64,000 nucleotides of DNA from Jannaschia maritima (lineage in GTDB: Bacteria > Pseudomonadota > Alphaproteobacteria > Rhodobacterales > Rhodobacteraceae): contig NZ_JARGZA010000013.1 of NCBI RefSeq assembly GCF_030973515.1, positions 1 to 64,000 on the forward strand. Direction: 5' to 3'. Made by a program: the position numbers and the translations under genes. The notes below the pieces were generated by a model that was given only the letters and a program-made list of their open reading frames with translations, was not told the DNA's origin and searched no databases. Shown piece after piece: positions 16,537-24,347 of the stretch. The stretch's first letter is position 1, and every line of letters starts with the position of its first letter.

Positions 16537-17868
16537 ATGACCGAACAGACGCGCATCGCGATCGTCGACGACGAGCAGGACATGCGACAGTCCATCAGCC
16601 AGTGGCTGGCCCTGTCGGGCTTCCGCACGGAAACCTACGGTTCCGGCGAGGAGGCTTTGAAGAACCTCGGCTCCGAGTATCCCGGCGTCGTCATCACCGA
16701 CATCCGCATGCCCGGCATGGATGGCATGACGCTGCTCCGCCGTCTCCTGTCGCAGGACAGCAGCCTGCCGGTCATCATGATCACGGGGCACGGCGACGTC
16801 CCCATGGCGGTGGAGGCGATGCAGCTGGGCGCCTACGACTTCATGGAGAAGCCGTTCAATCCGGACCGGCTGACCGAACTGGCTCGTCGGGCCGCCGCGA
16901 CGCGCAAGCTGGCGCTGGACAACCGCGCCCTGCGGCGCGAGTTGTCCGACGGCAGCGTCTTGATGCGGAAGCTGATCGGCACCTCGCCCCCCATGGAACG
17001 CCTGCGCGAGGACATCCTCGATCTGGGACAGGCCGATGGCCACGTCCTGATCGACGGCGAGACGGGGACCGGCAAGACACTGGTCGCCCACGCCCTCCAC
17101 GCGGTCGGCCCCCGCGCGGGCCGGACCTTCGCCCTGCTGTCCTGCGCGGCCCTGACCGAATCCGACCTCGGCACGAAGCTGTTCGGCCCGACCGAGGACG
17201 GCCTGCCTCTGGTGGAGGAGGCGCGCGGCGGAACCCTCGTGCTCGAGGACATCGAAGCGCTGCCGATCAGCCAGCAAGCCCGCCTGCTGACCTTCATCAA
17301 CGACCAGGGCACGCCGGCCGAAACGCGCATCGTCGCCATCTGCAACGGCTCCGACCCGTCCAAGTCCTGCGAGCAGGCGCTGCGGTCCGACCTGTACTAT
17401 CGCCTCGCGGCGATGAAGCTGACGCTGCCGCCTCTGCGGGCGCGGGGCGAGGACGTGCTGACGCTGTTCACCCACTTCGCCGAAGGCTACGGCGAGGAAT
17501 ACGGCGCCCAGCCCCCGCAGCTCGCCGCGCAGGAGGCGGCCCAGCTGCTGCAGGCCCCCTGGCCTGGCAACGTGCGGCAACTTATGAACCTAGCGGAACG
17601 TGCGGTTCTCCAGCAGCGCCGCGGCACGGGGTCCATCGCGTCCCTCCTGATGGCCGACACGGAGGAACAGGCGCAGACCCCGCAGGTCACGACCGAAGGC
17701 AAGCCCCTGAAGGAATACGTCGAAGCGTTCGAGCGGATGCTGATCGACAACACGATGCGCCGTCACCGCGGATCGATCCAATCGGTGATGGACGAGCTGT
17801 CACTGCCCCGGCGGACCCTGAACGAGAAGATGGCGAAGTATTCGCTGAGCCGTTCGAACTACCTCTAG
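16537..17868 (+). CDS. dctD: DctD-type response regulator lacking the GAFTGA loop
   Basis: A 443-residue NtrC-family regulator. The receiver domain has Asp55 in VVITDIRMPG and Lys105 in EKPF. A AAA+ domain follows with Walker A GETGTGKT (174-181), and a C-terminal Fis-type helix-turn-helix with SVMDELSLPRRTLNEKM. Where sigma54 activators have GAFTGA, between LFG and EEARGGTL, this protein has only PTEDGLPLV, and the Walker B acidic pair reads LEDIE rather than LDEIG. It therefore probably does not contact sigma54, as with Rhodobacter capsulatus NtrC, which acts with sigma70. Start ATG 16537 follows GGTGG; ATG 16522 overlapping the dctB stop is an alternative. Confidence 0.88.
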   Translation: MTEQTRIAIVDDEQDMRQSISQWLALSGFRTETYGSGEEALKNLGSEYPGVVITDIRMPGMDGMTLLRRLLSQDSSLPVIMITGHGDVPMAVEAMQLGAYDFMEKPFNPDRLTELARRAAATRKLALDNRALRRELSDGSVLMRKLIGTSPPMERLREDILDLGQADGHVLIDGETGTGKTLVAHALHAVGPRAGRTFALLSCAALTESDLGTKLFGPTEDGLPLVEEARGGTLVLEDIEALPISQQARLLTFINDQGTPAETRIVAICNGSDPSKSCEQALRSDLYYRLAAMKLTLPPLRARGEDVLTLFTHFAEGYGEEYGAQPPQLAAQEAAQLLQAPWPGNVRQLMNLAERAVLQQRRGTGSIASLLMADTEEQAQTPQVTTEGKPLKEYVEAFERMLIDNTMRRHRGSIQSVMDELSLPRRTLNEKMAKYSLSRSNYL

Positions 17869-17922
17869 GTCGGGTCGCGCCCGGTGATCGTCCATCGGCG
17901 GCGCGCATCCCGTGGGTCTTCC

Positions 17923-18531
17923 TCATGCGATGGTGTGGGGGAACCAGTACGGATGCACGCAGCCCGCGATCTCGACGAAGGTCGCCCCGGGCTCGTCGAG
18001 ACGGGGATAGAGCGCAGGCAGGTCGTCCAGGGCGACCGGCGCATCCACGGGCGGGTCGCGGTACAGGTGCAGCATCGACACGCCGTTGCGGTCGAGGACA
18101 TCTATGCCCAGCGGGCGGAACGGCGCGTCGGACGGCAGGGCCGCGTCGCTTTCCATGGCCCCGACGATCCCCCCCAACGGACCGTCCTCGCCCGAGTGGG
18201 CGTCGAGCGGCCAGCGAAGGACGTAGCGGTGCAGCCCGACGCCCGGGGGGGCGGGGTCGGCAAGGCAGCTGAGCGCGTCCTCGACGCTGCGGAACAACCC
18301 GAACGTCTGCCAGAAGGGATCGGCCCAGACGGTATCCGGCACAACGCGTTGCCAATCGTAGTCCTGCGCCCCCTGCGGCACGAACAGTTCCGGCGTGGCG
18401 GCGCGGTCGAAGGAGACGGGGACAAGGTCGGGGCGGTGCGGGATGCCATGGGCATGGGCGAACCGTGACAGGTGATCGCCCTCCAGCCGGACGTCGTAGC
18501 CCAGCAGCCACCTCCCGAACGCGCCGCTCAT
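17923..18531 (-). CDS. uncharacterised protein, last gene of a three-gene cassette; possible immunity protein
   Basis: A 202-residue soluble, acidic protein with no recognised domain. It is rich in Trp, Tyr and Phe (DYDWQRVV, WADPFWQTFGLF, HPYWFPHTIA) and carries no signal peptide or membrane segment. ATG at 18531 overlaps the stop of the preceding gene by four bases (ATGA), so it is translationally coupled to the Cys-rich protein. Its position directly after a toxin-like gene, and its size and acidity, fit an immunity protein, but that is inference from context only. The longer in-frame reading upstream is antisense shadow. Confidence 0.6.
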   Translation of the reverse strand: MSGAFGRWLLGYDVRLEGDHLSRFAHAHGIPHRPDLVPVSFDRAATPELFVPQGAQDYDWQRVVPDTVWADPFWQTFGLFRSVEDALSCLADPAPPGVGLHRYVLRWPLDAHSGEDGPLGGIVGAMESDAALPSDAPFRPLGIDVLDRNGVSMLHLYRDPPVDAPVALDDLPALYPRLDEPGATFVEIAGCVHPYWFPHTIA

Positions 18532-18950
18532 GTCCCTGCGCCGGGAATGACGTTCGGGCCCAGGTCGGACGGGTCGAAGTCGCCCGGCCCGACATCGTCG
18601 GGCAGGCACAGGACCTTCCTTCGGTCCTTGTTCCAGAAGCACGCGCAGGTGGTCGGGTTCTGGATGCGCACCTCGAAATGGACGTGGCTGCCCTCGCACG
18701 GCCAGTGGGGGCGGCTCGGGGGCACCCAATCAACGCGGTAGCGGACGGTGCCCTTCGGCGGAACGCATTCCCCGCAATCGCAGTTGCGGCACTCGCGCGC
18801 GCGCTCGATGACCTCCGACAGTTCCCGGGCGATGTAGTCGCCGATCAGTTCGGCCACCTTGCTGAGCAGGATGATCCCACCGATGATCACCGCGCCCGCG
18901 ATGATGCCATCGACGATCAGCTTGCCTATCGGGATCGCGATCGCGCCCAT
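18528..18950 (-). CDS. Cys-rich protein resembling polymorphic-toxin C-terminal domains
   Basis: A 140-residue protein in two parts. The first 50 residues form a glycine/isoleucine-rich hydrophobic segment (IVDGIIAGAVIIGGIILLS) and an amphipathic helix. The rest is Cys-rich: CRNCDCGEC, then WVPPSRPHWPCEGSHVHFE, QNPTTCACFWNKD and VLCLP, eight Cys in all, with a GSHVHFE histidine pair. The PPS.PH.P..G.H.H....QNP.TC.CF pattern resembles, from memory, small domains at the ends of Rhs/T6SS polymorphic toxins; no named family could be confirmed. Stop and start overlap the neighbouring genes on both sides. Function unknown. Confidence 0.6.
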   Translation of the reverse strand: MGAIAIPIGKLIVDGIIAGAVIIGGIILLSKVAELIGDYIARELSEVIERARECRNCDCGECVPPKGTVRYRVDWVPPSRPHWPCEGSHVHFEVRIQNPTTCACFWNKDRRKVLCLPDDVGPGDFDPSDLGPNVIPGAGT

Positions 18951-19279
18951 CAGCGACGGTCCCCGATGGCCAGCATCCGCGCGATCTGGTCGAAGGACCA
19001 GTGCCGCAACTCGTCGATGCGCGTCAGGGTGCGGGCGAAGGCCGGATGGGTGTCGCCCAGATGCGTCAGCAGGACCAACCATGCCAGGCCGTTCGGCGTG
19101 CGCACGTTCAAAGCCTTCCGCCTGTCGAAGGCGCGCGCGACGGACGCGTCCAGCCGATCGCGGTCGGTGCCCGCGAAGAACGGCAGGGTCGTCAGATAGT
19201 CGACCAGCTTCTGTCGGTCCCGCTCGTCCAGACGGTCGCGCACCACCTGCCGTTGCGCGTTCGTGATGGTGAAACCCAT
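18950..19279 (-). CDS. small helical protein, first gene of the cassette
   Basis: A 109-residue soluble, highly charged, mostly helical protein. ATG at 19279 sits after an AGGGGC purine stretch. Key stretches are LDERDRQKLVDYLTTLPFF and RRKALNVRTPNGLAWLVLLTHLGD. The latter loosely recalls the small adaptor-like proteins beside T6SS and Rhs toxins with a YGI.TERDV..Y..LM..LG pattern; this is a weak resemblance. Its stop shares one base with the start of the Cys-rich gene (TGATG), so the pair is translationally coupled. Function unknown. Confidence 0.55.
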   Translation of the reverse strand: MGFTITNAQRQVVRDRLDERDRQKLVDYLTTLPFFAGTDRDRLDASVARAFDRRKALNVRTPNGLAWLVLLTHLGDTHPAFARTLTRIDELRHWSFDQIARMLAIGDRR

Positions 19280-19774
19280 CCTGCCGGCCCCTTCGTCCTT
19301 CGGTCCATCCCAAGGATAGCGTGCTCGGGGGAATTGCGAAGATCCGTTCGCCACGGACAGGGAAAATGGGCGGTGTCCCTCCACCCCGCCGATTCCGATT
19401 GCCCTTCCGGAGGTTTTGCCCATAAGTTGCCCGACGGGTCCGCGGGCGCCTTCGGGCGGCGGGACCGGTGGAATTCTTCTTCATGACGGCAGGCTGACGA
19501 AGGGCCGCCACGTGACTGAAGCATGGAAGGGGCGCGGTTCCGTGAACGCCCCTTTGGTTCGCTCGGACAGCTACGTCCGGGTCGTAGGATGGCCCGGCGG
19601 CGTGCGATCACGCCGGGGGGTCGAGGTGAAGCGCGATGATGCACGCGACGCAAGCGCAAGCGCGACGGCGGTCCGACCGCCGGGTGCCGCTGCGTCCCGC
19701 ATCCGCAATCGTTGGACAGGCCAGACCGTCGGCGCCCCCCGGGGCGATCCGAAGGCGTGCCTGCGTTGGGATAC
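19280..19774. promoter_or_regulatory. 495-bp divergent intergenic region with structured rne leader
   Basis: No convincing gene. The region separates the three-gene cassette (minus strand) from rne (plus strand) and must hold both promoters. In the rne-proximal half there are hairpins: 19593-19617 (CCCGGCGGCGTG, loop CGAT, CACGCCGGG, one bulge) and 19667-19681 (GGCGG, loop TCCGA, CCGCC), followed by more G/C-rich self-complementary sequence. In E. coli and other bacteria a long structured rne 5' leader lets RNase E cut its own message; a similar role here is an inference. Confidence 0.5.
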
Positions 19775-22700
19775 ATGGCGAAGAAAATGCTTATCGATGC
19801 CACCCACCCGGAAGAGACCCGGGTCGTGGTGGCGGACGGAAACAAGGTCGAGGAATTCGACTTTGAAAGCCTGAACAAGCGGCAGCTTGCGGGCAACATC
19901 TATCTGGCGAAGGTGACGCGGGTCGAACCGTCGCTCCAGGCGGCGTTCATCGACTATGGCGGGAATCGGCACGGCTTCCTCGCCTTCTCGGAGATTCATC
20001 CAGACTATTACCAGATCCCGAAGGCCGATCGCGACGCGCTCCTGGCCGAGGAACGCGCTTACGCCGAGGCCCTCGCCGCGCGCGAGTCGGCGATGGGCGA
20101 CGAGGAAGCCGACGACGAGGACGCGGCGTCCGACGACGACGATGCCCCCGCGGCGGAGGACAAGCCCAAGCGCAAGTCCCGCACCCGGTCCCGCCGGAAG
20201 AAGAAGGACGCCCCGGAGGAGGCTTCGCCCGACGCGCCCGACGCCACCGATGCGGAGGGGGCCGGGGACGCCTCGCAAGACGCGTCGCCCGTCGGCGACG
20301 AAGACGCGACCGCGGCGGACGCCTCGGACGAGGCGTCGGACGGTCCCGACGTCGAGACCGTGATCCGCGAGGAGGCCGCCACCGAGACCGGGATCGTGTC
20401 CGGCGGGGCGGCGGACGTGTCCGAGGCGGCGGAGGCCGAAGGATCCGACCGGCCCGATTCGGATCCCGAGGCGGATCCTGACCGCACGATCGCGGAAAGC
20501 GCGGGCCTGGAGGACAAGACCCTGTCGGAGGGTGACGATCCAGAGGACGACGGTGCCGCGACGGATGACGTCGCGGGGGGCGACGCACCGGCCGACGCCG
20601 CGTCTGGGGAGGACGCCACACCTCATTCCGACGCCCCGGCACAGGATGCGAGCAACGACGTGTCCGAGGCGCCGGACGGTGCCGCGGAGGAACCGTCCGG
20701 TCCGTCCGGCATGGACGTCGTGGATTTGGACGGTGGCGCGCAGGACGATGCCGCCCCCGTCGAGGATCCGACGCCCCGCAAGCGGTCCCGCCGCCGGTCC
20801 CGCAAGGACGCGGCCGACAAGGACAGCGCCGTGCAGACGGTGGCCGACGACGACGAGACCGACGATATCCGCGTGCCGCCCAAGCCGCGGGCCCGGAAGT
20901 ACAAGATCCAGGAGGTCGTGAAGGTCCGGCAGATCATGCTGGTGCAGGTCGTCAAGGAGGAACGGGGCAACAAGGGCGCCGCGCTGACGACCTACCTTTC
21001 GCTGGCGGGCCGCTATTGCGTCCTGATGCCCAACACCGCCCGTGGCGGCGGCATCAGCCGCAAGATCACCAACGCCGCCGACCGCAAGAAGCTCAAGGAG
21101 ATCGCGCAGGAGATCGACGTCCCGCAGGGCGCCGGTCTCATCGTGCGGACCGCGGGCGCCAAGCGGACCAAGTCCGAGATCAAGCGCGACTACGAATACC
21201 TGCAGCGCCAGTGGGAGCAGGTGCGCGAACTGACGCTGAACTCCATCGCGCCGGCGCCGATCTACGAGGAAGGCAATCTGATCCACCGATCGATCCGCGA
21301 CCTCTACAACCGCGACATCGACGAGGTGGTCGTGGCGGGCGAGGCCGGGTTCCTGCAGGCGCGCGACTACATGACCCTGATCATGCCGACGCACGCGAAG
21401 AACGTGCGCCAACACGACGATCCGCTGCCCCTGTTCGCGAAGCACGGGGTCGAGAACTACCTCGATTCCATGTTCAATCCGACGGTCCAGTTGAAGTCGG
21501 GCGGCTACATCGTCATCGGCATCACGGAGGCGCTGGTCGCGATCGACGTCAACTCGGGCAAGGCCACGAAGGAAGGCTCCATCGAGGATACGGCGACCAA
21601 GACCAACCTCGAAGCCGCCGAGGAGGTCGCGCGCCAATTCCGCCTGCGCGACCTGGCCGGCCTCATCGTGATCGACTTCATCGACATGGACGAGCGGAAG
21701 AACAACGCCGCCGTCGAGAAGCGCTTGAAGGACAGCCTGAAGAACGACCGCGCCCGCATCCAGATGGGCCGCATCAGCGGCTTCGGCCTGCTGGAGATGT
21801 CACGCCAGCGCTTGCGTCCCGGCATGTTGGAGGCGACGACCCAGCCCTGCGCCCATTGCCATGGCACGGGCCTGATCCGGTCGAACGACAGCCTTGCGTT
21901 GCAGGTGCTGCGCGCCCTGGAGGAGGAGGGCACGCGCAAGCGATCGCGCGAAGTCCTGGTCAAGCTGCCCGTCCAGGTCGCCAACTACCTCATGAACGAG
22001 AAGCGCGAGCATCTCGCCCTGATCGAGACGCGCTATGCCATGGCCGTCCGGGTCGAAGCCGACCCCGCCCTGTCGGGCGAGGATCACCAGATCGAGAAGT
22101 TCAAGACCGCGACCCGCCAGGTGCCCAAGGCGCCGGCGAACGTCGTCCAGACCGACACCTCCTGGACGTCCACCGCGGAGGAGGGCGACGAGGCCGGAGC
22201 CGAGGCCATCGAGGGCACTGCGGAAGACGTGACCGAGGATACGCCCACCGAACCAGAGGCGGAAACGGAGGCGGACGCGACGGCGGAGGACGACCGCCCG
22301 AAGAAGAAGCGTCGCCGCCGGTCGCGCCGGCGCAAGGGCGGCGGCAATGGTGACGACCTGCCGTCCGCGGACGGCGACGGGGACGCGTCGGCCACCGCGG
22401 AGGGCGAGGCGACGCCGACGGAATCCGGTGACGACGAGGGCGACGCCGATGCCCAGTCCGGTGGCGACGCGGAGGATAAGCCCCGTGGCCGCGGCCGCTC
22501 CCGGACGCGGTCCCGTCGCAAGACCGAACCGGATGCCGACCAGGACATCGTTGCCGACGCCCCCGCGGCGGAAGCCGCGCCATCCGACGCGCCAGCGGGG
22601 TCGTCGGCTTCCGATACCGTGGAAACGCCTTCGATGGCGGAGGATCGGACCGGATCCGATGCGTCTATTCCGTCCGACCCCCAGCCGGAACCGGAAGCCC

Positions 22701-22999
22701 CGGCCGAGGCCGAGTCAGCGAAGCCCAAGCGCCGCACCCGAACCCGAGCCAAGGCGCCCGCGCCCTCGCCCGAGGTGGTGGAGGCCGCGAACGCGGCCGA
22801 TGCCGCGGCCGATGCCCCGGCGGACGAGGGGGACGATGCCTCCGCGACCGCGATGCGTTCCGAGGCCCCGGAGAAGCCGACGGACGCCGCGCCCGATGCG
22901 GCGGGGTCCGACGACGCGCAGCCGGACGATGCAGGGGACGCATCGGACGAGGCAGCCAAGCCGAAGCGGCGGGGCTGGTGGTCCGCCCTTCGCGGCTGA
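19775..22999 (+). CDS. rne: ribonuclease E
   Basis: The main RNA-decay and rRNA-processing endonuclease, scaffold of the degradosome. The 1074-residue protein begins MAKKMLIDATHPEETRVVV. Its S1 domain is split by a disordered acidic insert (about residues 108-368, with KRKSRTRSRRKKK patches). After it come the catalytic magnesium Asp residues in VAIDVNSGK and LIVIDFIDMDE and the zinc-link CAHCHGTG (about 691-698). A disordered Ala/Glu/Lys tail from about 790 ends KPKRRGWWSALRG and probably binds partners and RNA. ATG 19775 matches the conserved N-terminus; the longer upstream frame is rejected. Confidence 0.97.
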   Translation: MAKKMLIDATHPEETRVVVADGNKVEEFDFESLNKRQLAGNIYLAKVTRVEPSLQAAFIDYGGNRHGFLAFSEIHPDYYQIPKADRDALLAEERAYAEALAARESAMGDEEADDEDAASDDDDAPAAEDKPKRKSRTRSRRKKKDAPEEASPDAPDATDAEGAGDASQDASPVGDEDATAADASDEASDGPDVETVIREEAATETGIVSGGAADVSEAAEAEGSDRPDSDPEADPDRTIAESAGLEDKTLSEGDDPEDDGAATDDVAGGDAPADAASGEDATPHSDAPAQDASNDVSEAPDGAAEEPSGPSGMDVVDLDGGAQDDAAPVEDPTPRKRSRRRSRKDAADKDSAVQTVADDDETDDIRVPPKPRARKYKIQEVVKVRQIMLVQVVKEERGNKGAALTTYLSLAGRYCVLMPNTARGGGISRKITNAADRKKLKEIAQEIDVPQGAGLIVRTAGAKRTKSEIKRDYEYLQRQWEQVRELTLNSIAPAPIYEEGNLIHRSIRDLYNRDIDEVVVAGEAGFLQARDYMTLIMPTHAKNVRQHDDPLPLFAKHGVENYLDSMFNPTVQLKSGGYIVIGITEALVAIDVNSGKATKEGSIEDTATKTNLEAAEEVARQFRLRDLAGLIVIDFIDMDERKNNAAVEKRLKDSLKNDRARIQMGRISGFGLLEMSRQRLRPGMLEATTQPCAHCHGTGLIRSNDSLALQVLRALEEEGTRKRSREVLVKLPVQVANYLMNEKREHLALIETRYAMAVRVEADPALSGEDHQIEKFKTATRQVPKAPANVVQTDTSWTSTAEEGDEAGAEAIEGTAEDVTEDTPTEPEAETEADATAEDDRPKKKRRRRSRRRKGGGNGDDLPSADGDGDASATAEGEATPTESGDDEGDADAQSGGDAEDKPRGRGRSRTRSRRKTEPDADQDIVADAPAAEAAPSDAPAGSSASDTVETPSMAEDRTGSDASIPSDPQPEPEAPAEAESAKPKRRTRTRAKAPAPSPEVVEAANAADAAADAPADEGDDASATAMRSEAPEKPTDAAPDAAGSDDAQPDDAGDASDEAAKPKRRGWWSALRG

Positions 23000-23011
23000 T
23001 CCTGCATATGG

Positions 23012-23041
23012 CGTCGCCGGGTGGACCTCCACGCGGCGACG
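23012..23041. terminator. hairpin terminator between rne and the Rid-family gene
   Basis: Arms CGTCGCCG (23012-23019) and CGGCGACG (23034-23041) enclose a second small stem GTGG/CCAC. It lies in the 46-bp space between two convergent genes and could serve both. There is no long T-run, so strength is uncertain. Confidence 0.45.
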
Positions 23042-23045
23042 TCCT

Positions 23046-23468
23046 TCAATCGAGGGCGACGACGGCCTCCACCTCGAACAGCATGGCGTCCTGGGCGAGG
23101 GACGGGACGGGCACCAGCGTTTGGGCGGGCAGGCGGTCCCCGAACAGGTCCACCACGGCCCGCGTCAACGTTTCCAGCTTCGCCACCTCGTGGTCCACGA
23201 CGAACGTCATCAGCTTGACCACGCGGTCCGGGGCGGCGTCCAGTCCGTCCAGTGCCACCGCGAGGTTCGCATAGGCCTGCCGCACCTGGGTGGCGAAGTC
23301 GGGGGCTAGTCCGCCCGCCGCATCCTGTCCCCTCAGGCCCGACACGAACGCCAGCCGCGCCCCCGGGGGCGCCACGACCACGGCGCTGTATCCGTGCGGC
23401 GTCGGATCCCACGATCCGGCGGGGGTCACGATCTCCGGCGTGGCGGTTGTGGTCCGTTGCGTCGTCAT
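23046..23468 (-). CDS. RidA-like (YjgF/YER057c/UK114) protein with substituted active-site Arg
   Basis: A 140-residue Rid-family protein. FVSGLRGQD, FATQVRQAYANLAVAL, DRVVKLMTFV and FEVEAVVAL match the conserved fold. RidA proper hydrolyses reactive imines using an Arg in a PAR motif; here the same place reads LPAQTLVPV, so the Arg is Gln. Rid subgroups without this Arg lack imine deaminase activity, so the function is open. ATG at 23468 follows GGAGAC. It is divergent from the WYL regulator across a palindrome, which probably controls it. Confidence 0.88.
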   Translation of the reverse strand: MTTQRTTTATPEIVTPAGSWDPTPHGYSAVVVAPPGARLAFVSGLRGQDAAGGLAPDFATQVRQAYANLAVALDGLDAAPDRVVKLMTFVVDHEVAKLETLTRAVVDLFGDRLPAQTLVPVPSLAQDAMLFEVEAVVALD

Positions 23469-23510
23469 GGTCCGTCTCCTGCAGGATTGATGGTGATGGT
23501 GCCCTAAGCG

Positions 23511-23539
23511 CATATGGTGACACCCCCTGTCACCGTATG
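23511..23539. promoter_or_regulatory. 29-bp palindrome, likely operator of the WYL regulator
   Basis: Arms CATATGGTGACA (23511-23522) and TGTCACCGTATG (23528-23539) are inverted repeats with one mismatch in twelve, separated by CCCCC. The site is 42 bp upstream of the Rid-family start and 14 bp upstream of the regulator start, so binding would affect both. The TGACA-N5-TGTCA type core is what a dimeric YafY/WYL regulator would be expected to read. Confidence 0.75.
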
Positions 23540-23553
23540 CGATATCGGGCAGC

Positions 23554-24276
23554 ATGGATGTCCGGGACAGGCAGGACGCGTTGGTCCGCCGTCTGCGCCG
23601 CGGGGCGGATGCGACGGTGGCGCAGTTGGCGCGCGAGGTCGGTGCATCCCGGCGCACGATCCTGCGCGACATCGCGGCCCTGCGCGACCGCGGCTTCCTC
23701 GTGGTGACGGAGCCCGGGCGCGGCGGCGGGGTCCGCCTCGATCCGGGATCGGTTCAGACCACGCCGCGGCTGACCGTGGCGGAGGTGTTCGCCCTGTTGC
23801 TCGGGGTGGCGGCGATGCGTATGGCACGGAACCTTCCCTTCGGGGACCTGGCCGATGCAGGTCTGACCAAGATCGAGGCCGCGCTTCCGCCGGACCGCCT
23901 GCGCGACCTGCACGCGCTTCTGGCCCGGCTCTATGTCGGCGCGCTGTCCCCGCGGCAGGATCTGTCCGCGATGGGGCCGATGGACCCGGTGCTGCTGCCC
24001 GCGTTCGAGGCCGCGTTCCTCCGTAGGATGCCGCTTCGCTTCGCCTACCGCGATGCTAACGGGTGCAGGTCGACCCGAATCGTCGAGCCCCAGGCGATGC
24101 TGGTCCTGCCGCCCTTATGGTATCTCGTCGCCTGGGACCCGGACCGGGGCGACTTCCGTCGCTTCCGCATGGACCGCATCACGGGGCCCGCAATCGTCGA
24201 TGGACCCCCCTTCCATGTGCGCCATGTTCCGTTCGACGACGACGTCTGCCCGTTCCGCCCCCCGGACGGACCCTGA
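23554..24276 (+). CDS. YafY-type transcriptional regulator with HTH and WYL domains
   Basis: A 240-residue DNA-binding protein. It has an N-terminal winged helix (about residues 5-60) with VAQLAREVGASRRTILRDIAAL as recognition region, then GGGVRLDPG, then a WYL domain with LRFAYRDANG and LVLPPLWYLVAWDPDRGDFRRFRMDRI. Such YafY/DeoR-like proteins act as ligand-responsive repressors or activators, often of the divergent gene. The divergent neighbour is the Rid-family gene, and the palindrome between them is the likely binding site. ATG 23554 is the first good start. Confidence 0.9.
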   Translation: MDVRDRQDALVRRLRRGADATVAQLAREVGASRRTILRDIAALRDRGFLVVTEPGRGGGVRLDPGSVQTTPRLTVAEVFALLLGVAAMRMARNLPFGDLADAGLTKIEAALPPDRLRDLHALLARLYVGALSPRQDLSAMGPMDPVLLPAFEAAFLRRMPLRFAYRDANGCRSTRIVEPQAMLVLPPLWYLVAWDPDRGDFRRFRMDRITGPAIVDGPPFHVRHVPFDDDVCPFRPPDGP

Positions 24277-24347
24277 CGGACGCCGCATCCCGTGTTGACC
24301 CCGGCCCCCACGACCTTATCCCCGGGGGCGAACAGGCGGAGGGGCGG

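Noticed and set aside
19571-21637. 688-codon minus-strand open frame opposite rne
   Set aside because: Low-complexity Gly/Arg/Val sequence mirroring the acidic insert of RNase E; no ribosome site or family motif.
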